NCBI GenBank assembly: GCA_911728455.2
Contig: OU452233.1
Span: 9,405,505 to 9,469,504 of the forward strand
Reading direction: 5' to 3'
DNA length: 64,000 nt
Source of the DNA: Marthasterias glacialis
Lineage: Eukaryota; Echinodermata; Asteroidea; Forcipulatida; Asteriidae
A program made the position numbers and the translations under genes. The notes below the pieces were generated by a model that had not been told where the DNA came from, did not search any database, and saw only the letters and a program-made list of their open reading frames with translations. Numbering within the stretch: position 1 is the first letter of the stretch; every line of letters begins with the position of its first letter. Positions 60,501-64,000 of this stretch are shown here, piece by piece.

Positions 60501-62662
60501 CCATGCTGTGTGTACGTCAACAATAGCAAAGGCCGCTATGAGTGTGCTGGACCGAAGCCAGCTAAAAAAAACGCCGAAAAAAGAAGTCGGCAGCGCCAAG
60601 ACCAATAACTCCAGAAATAATGGGGCTAGAGAGAATATTCTTGTACCTGCAGTTAGCTGCCATAGTCCTGCATCCGAAAATCTGGTTTTCCCGGCCAGCC
60701 AGGGCCATCTTCCGCCTTGAAATCACCAGGGAGCGGGGCTGCTCCGAATGCGCTTCAAACGCCTGTCTAATGGCACTTTTGTACACGAAGCTGCACTATA
60801 GAGAAAACAAGACTTAGCAACGGCTTTATCTCCCAAAATATTGGCGGGAAACTGACAAATCCGACACGGTTGGAAAGCCCTGTTCATGGGCTTTCCGAAA
60901 ATGCCGGTCTTGGGGCTGCCGGATAAATAGGAAGGATGCCAGGGACCGTGGAGTGAGGACACCCCGAGGATGTCCAGTTCATACGGCCATGCTGTGTGTA
61001 CGTCAACAACAGCCAAGGCCGCTATGTGTGTGCTGGACCGAAGCAGGCTAAAAAAACCGCCGAAAAAAGAAGTCGTCAGCGCCAAGACCAATAACTCCAG
61101 AAATACTGGGGCTGGAGAAAATATTCTTGTACCTGCAGTTAGCTGCCATAGTCTTGCATCCGAAAATCTGGTTTTCCCGGCCAGCCAGGGCCATCTTCCG
61201 CCTTGAAATCACCAGGGAGCGGGGCTGCTCCGAATGCGCTTCAAACGCCTGTCTTATGGTACTTTTGTACACGAAGCTGCAACATAGAGAAAACAAGACT
61301 TAGCAACGGCTTTATCTCCCAAAGTATTGGCGGGAAAATGACAAGTCTGACACGGTTGGAAAGCCCTGTTCATGGGCTTTCCGAAAATGCCGGTCTTGGG
61401 GCTGCCGGATAAATAGGGAGGATGCCAGGGACCGTGGAGTGAGGACACCCCGAGGATGTCCAGTTCATACGGCCATGCTGTGTGTACGTCAACAATAGCA
61501 AAGGCCGCTATGAGTGTGCTGGACCGAAGCCAGCTAAAAAAAACGCCGAAAAAAGAAGTCGGCAGCGCCAAGACCAATAACTCCAGAAATAATGGGGCTA
61601 GAGAGAATATTCTTGTACCTGCAGTTAGCTGCCATAGTCCTGCATCCGAAAATCTGGTTTTCCCGGCCAGCCAGGGCCATCTTCCGCCTTGAAATCACCA
61701 GGGAGCGGGGCTGCTCCGAATGCGCTTCAAACGCCTGTCTTATGGCACTTTTGTACACGAAGCTGCAACATAGAGAAAACAAGACTTAGCAACGGCTTTA
61801 TCTCCCAAAGTATTGGCGGGAAACTGACAAGTCTGACACGGTTGGAAAGCCCTGTTCATGGGCTTTCCGAAAATACCGGTCTTGGGGCTGCCGGTTAAAT
61901 AGAGAGGATGCCAGGGACCGTGGAGTGAGGACACCCCGAGGATGTCCAGTTCATACGGCCATGCTGTGTGTACGTCAACAATAGCAAAGGCCGCTATGAG
62001 TGTGCTGGACCGAAGCCAGCTAAAAAAAACGCCGAAAAAAGAAGTCGGCAGCGCCAAGACCAATAACTCCAGAAATAATGGGGCTAGAGAGAATATTCTT
62101 GTACCTGCAGTTAGCTGCCATAGTCCTGCATCCGAAAATCTGGTTTTCCCGGCCAGCCAGGGCCATCTTCCGCCTTGAAATCAGCAGGGAGCGGGGCTGC
62201 TCCGAATGCGCTTCAAACGCCTGTCTAATGGCACTTTTGTACACGAAGCTGCACTATAGAGAAAACAAGACTTAGCAACGGCTTTATCTCCCAAAGTATT
62301 GGCGGGAAACTGACAAATCCGACACGGTTGGAAAGCCCTGTTCATGGGCTTTCCGAAAATGCCGGTCTTGGGGCTGCCGGATAAATAGGAAGGATGCCAG
62401 GGACCGTGGAGTGAGGACACCCCGAGGATGTCCAGTTCATACGGCCATGCTGTGTGTACGTCAACAACAGCCAAGGCCGCTATGTGTGTGCTGGACCGAA
62501 GCAGGCTAAAAAAACCGCCGAAAAAAGAAGTCGTCAGCGCCAAGACCAATAACTCCAGAAATACTGGGGCTGGAGAAAATATTCTTGTACCTGCAGTTAG
62601 CTGCCATAGTCTTGCATCCGAAAATCTGGTTTTCCCGGCCAGCCAGGGCCATCTTCCGCCTT
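48570..62662. repeat. Most homogeneous part of the array, 972 and 1,458 bp higher-order repeats
   Basis: Three monomer classes of 486 bp dominate: (a) tcttatggtac with gggaaaatgac, (b) tctaatggcac with ctgcactatag and caaaatattgg, (c) tcttatggcac, usually followed by ataccgg and ggttaaatagagagg. Class (a) begins at 50,025, 51,483, 52,455, 54,399, 55,371, 56,829, 58,287, 59,259, 60,231 and 61,203, that is at steps of 972, 1,458 or 1,944 bp. Units of the same kind are almost identical, which suggests recent amplification. Confidence 0.85.
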
Positions 62663-63162
62663 NNNNNNNNNNNNNNNNNNNNNNNNNNNNNNNNNNNNNN
62701 NNNNNNNNNNNNNNNNNNNNNNNNNNNNNNNNNNNNNNNNNNNNNNNNNNNNNNNNNNNNNNNNNNNNNNNNNNNNNNNNNNNNNNNNNNNNNNNNNNNN
62801 NNNNNNNNNNNNNNNNNNNNNNNNNNNNNNNNNNNNNNNNNNNNNNNNNNNNNNNNNNNNNNNNNNNNNNNNNNNNNNNNNNNNNNNNNNNNNNNNNNNN
62901 NNNNNNNNNNNNNNNNNNNNNNNNNNNNNNNNNNNNNNNNNNNNNNNNNNNNNNNNNNNNNNNNNNNNNNNNNNNNNNNNNNNNNNNNNNNNNNNNNNNN
63001 NNNNNNNNNNNNNNNNNNNNNNNNNNNNNNNNNNNNNNNNNNNNNNNNNNNNNNNNNNNNNNNNNNNNNNNNNNNNNNNNNNNNNNNNNNNNNNNNNNNN
63101 NNNNNNNNNNNNNNNNNNNNNNNNNNNNNNNNNNNNNNNNNNNNNNNNNNNNNNNNNNNNNN
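62663..63162. other. Assembly gap, exactly 500 N
   Basis: The gap is bounded by cttccgcctt on the left and gaaatcaccaggg on the right, which are adjacent in every normal monomer. The real missing length is therefore expected to be a whole number of monomers (possibly none). The round figure of 500 is a placeholder. Confidence 0.95.
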
Positions 63163-64000
63163 GAAATCACCAGGGAGCGGGGCTGCTCCGAATGCGCTTC
63201 AAACGCCTGTCTTATGGTACTTTTGTACACGAAGCTGCAACATAGAGAAAACAAGACTTAGCAACGGCTTTATCTCCCAAAGTATTGGCGGGAAAATGAC
63301 AAGTCTGACACGGTTGGAAAGCCCTGTTCATGGGCTTTCCGAAAATGCCGGTCTTGGGGCTGCCGGATAAATAGAGAGGATGCCAGGGACCGTGGAGTGA
63401 GGACACCCCGAGGATGTCCAGTTCATACGGCCATGCTGTGTGTACGTCAACAATAGCAAAGGCCGCTATGAGTGTGCTGGACCGAAGCCAGCTAAAAAAA
63501 ACGCCGAAAAAAGAAGTCGTCAGCACCAAGACCAATAACTCCAGAAATAATGGGGCTAGAGAGAATATTCTTGTACCTGCAGTTAGCTGCCATAGTCCTG
63601 CATCCGAAAATCTGGTTTTCCCGGCCAGCCAGGGCCATCTTCCGCCTTGAAATCACCAGGGAGCGGGGCTGCTCCGAATGCGCTTCAAACGCCTGTCTTA
63701 TGGCACTTTTGAACACGAAGCTGCAACATAGAGAAAACAAGACTTAGCAACGGCTTTATCTCCCAAAGTATTGGCGGGAAACTGACAAGTCTGACACGGT
63801 TGGAAAGCCCTGTTCCTGGGCTTTCCGAAAATGACGGTCTTGGGGCTGCCGGATAAATAGGAAGGATGCCAGGGACCGTGGAGTGAGGAAACACCGAGGA
63901 TGTCCAGTTCACACGGCCATGCTGTGTGTACGTCAACAACAGCCAAGGCCGCTATGAGTGTGCTGGACCGAAGCCAGCTAAAAAGACGCCGAAAAAAGAA
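63163..64000. repeat. Satellite array beyond the gap
   Basis: This resumes in phase with a class (a) monomer (tcttatggtac, gggaaaatgac). It then passes into the gttcctgggc / atgacggtc / gaggaaacaccg variant seen at 39.4-39.7 and 41.9-42.1 kb. The array continues past the window. Confidence 0.95.

Larger units (their letters stand above)
20221..64000. repeat. Satellite array, right part (about 90 monomer lengths including the gap)
   Basis: The same 485-486 bp monomer resumes in phase with the left array and continues past the end of the window. Compared with the left part, most monomers have tggcactttt or tggtactttt with gtacacgaag. Many carry accgccgaaaaaagaagtcgtcagc in place of acgccgaaaaaagaagtcggcagc, and gagaatattcttg becomes the dominant class beyond about 48 kb. 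Several blocks are repeated at offsets that are whole numbers of monomers (separate entries). No gene, RNA gene or second insertion is visible in it. Confidence 0.98.

Noticed and set aside
62181..63254. Open frames of 260-357 codons across 62.2-63.3 kb
   Set aside because: They run through the 500-N gap, so their length is an artefact.
1..64000. CRISPR array or prokaryotic repeat system
   Set aside because: The repeats are long, contiguous and without unique spacers. The gene in the insertion has spliceosomal introns.

Overview
The window is eukaryotic satellite DNA with one transposon-like insertion. About 57.7 kb of the 64 kb is a head-to-tail array of a monomer of roughly 485-486 bp. The array runs off both ends of the window. 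It is broken once, at 13,924-20,220, by a 6.3 kb AT-rich segment, and it contains one assembly gap of exactly 500 N (62,663-63,162). There are no bacterial-type genes, rRNA, tRNA or CRISPR arrays. Introns in the inserted gene, the higher-order satellite structure and the protein family all point to an animal genome. I recall relatives of that protein in fishes and marine invertebrates, but the species cannot be fixed from this sequence.

Layout. (1) 1-13,923: about 28.7 monomers, with a trimeric higher-order repeat of about 1,455 bp in places. (2) 13,924-20,220: an insertion flanked by a TA duplication, with imperfect terminal inverted repeats (CACTCTTAAAAA at the left end, CACTGTAAAAA at the right end read inward). 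Both ends carry dense TTGGT/ACCAA subterminal repeats. On the minus strand the core holds three exons, compatible in splice phase, of what looks like a SAM-domain (SAMD3-like) protein gene. The middle of that protein is missing. A CpG-rich promoter-like patch lies just upstream of the first exon. A second copy of the right end (17,950-18,407) sits inside intron 1. (3) 20,221-64,000: about 90 more monomer lengths including the gap. Local block duplications are 2, 3, 4, 5, 7, 8 and 21 monomers apart. The last 14 kb is the most homogeneous part and uses 972 and 1,458 bp periods.

History. The seven-monomer block that received the insertion (11.93-21.62 kb without the insert) is duplicated immediately downstream (21.62-25.02 kb). 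The downstream copy has the uninterrupted target site at 23,618-23,619, so the element probably arrived after that duplication. The long ORFs in every monomer and on both strands are by-products of a low-stop satellite sequence. A-run indels repeatedly shift them, so I do not annotate them as genes. Two conserved sequence features of the monomer deserve attention: a 9-bp-stem hairpin, and a palindrome whose core switches symmetrically between monomer classes.
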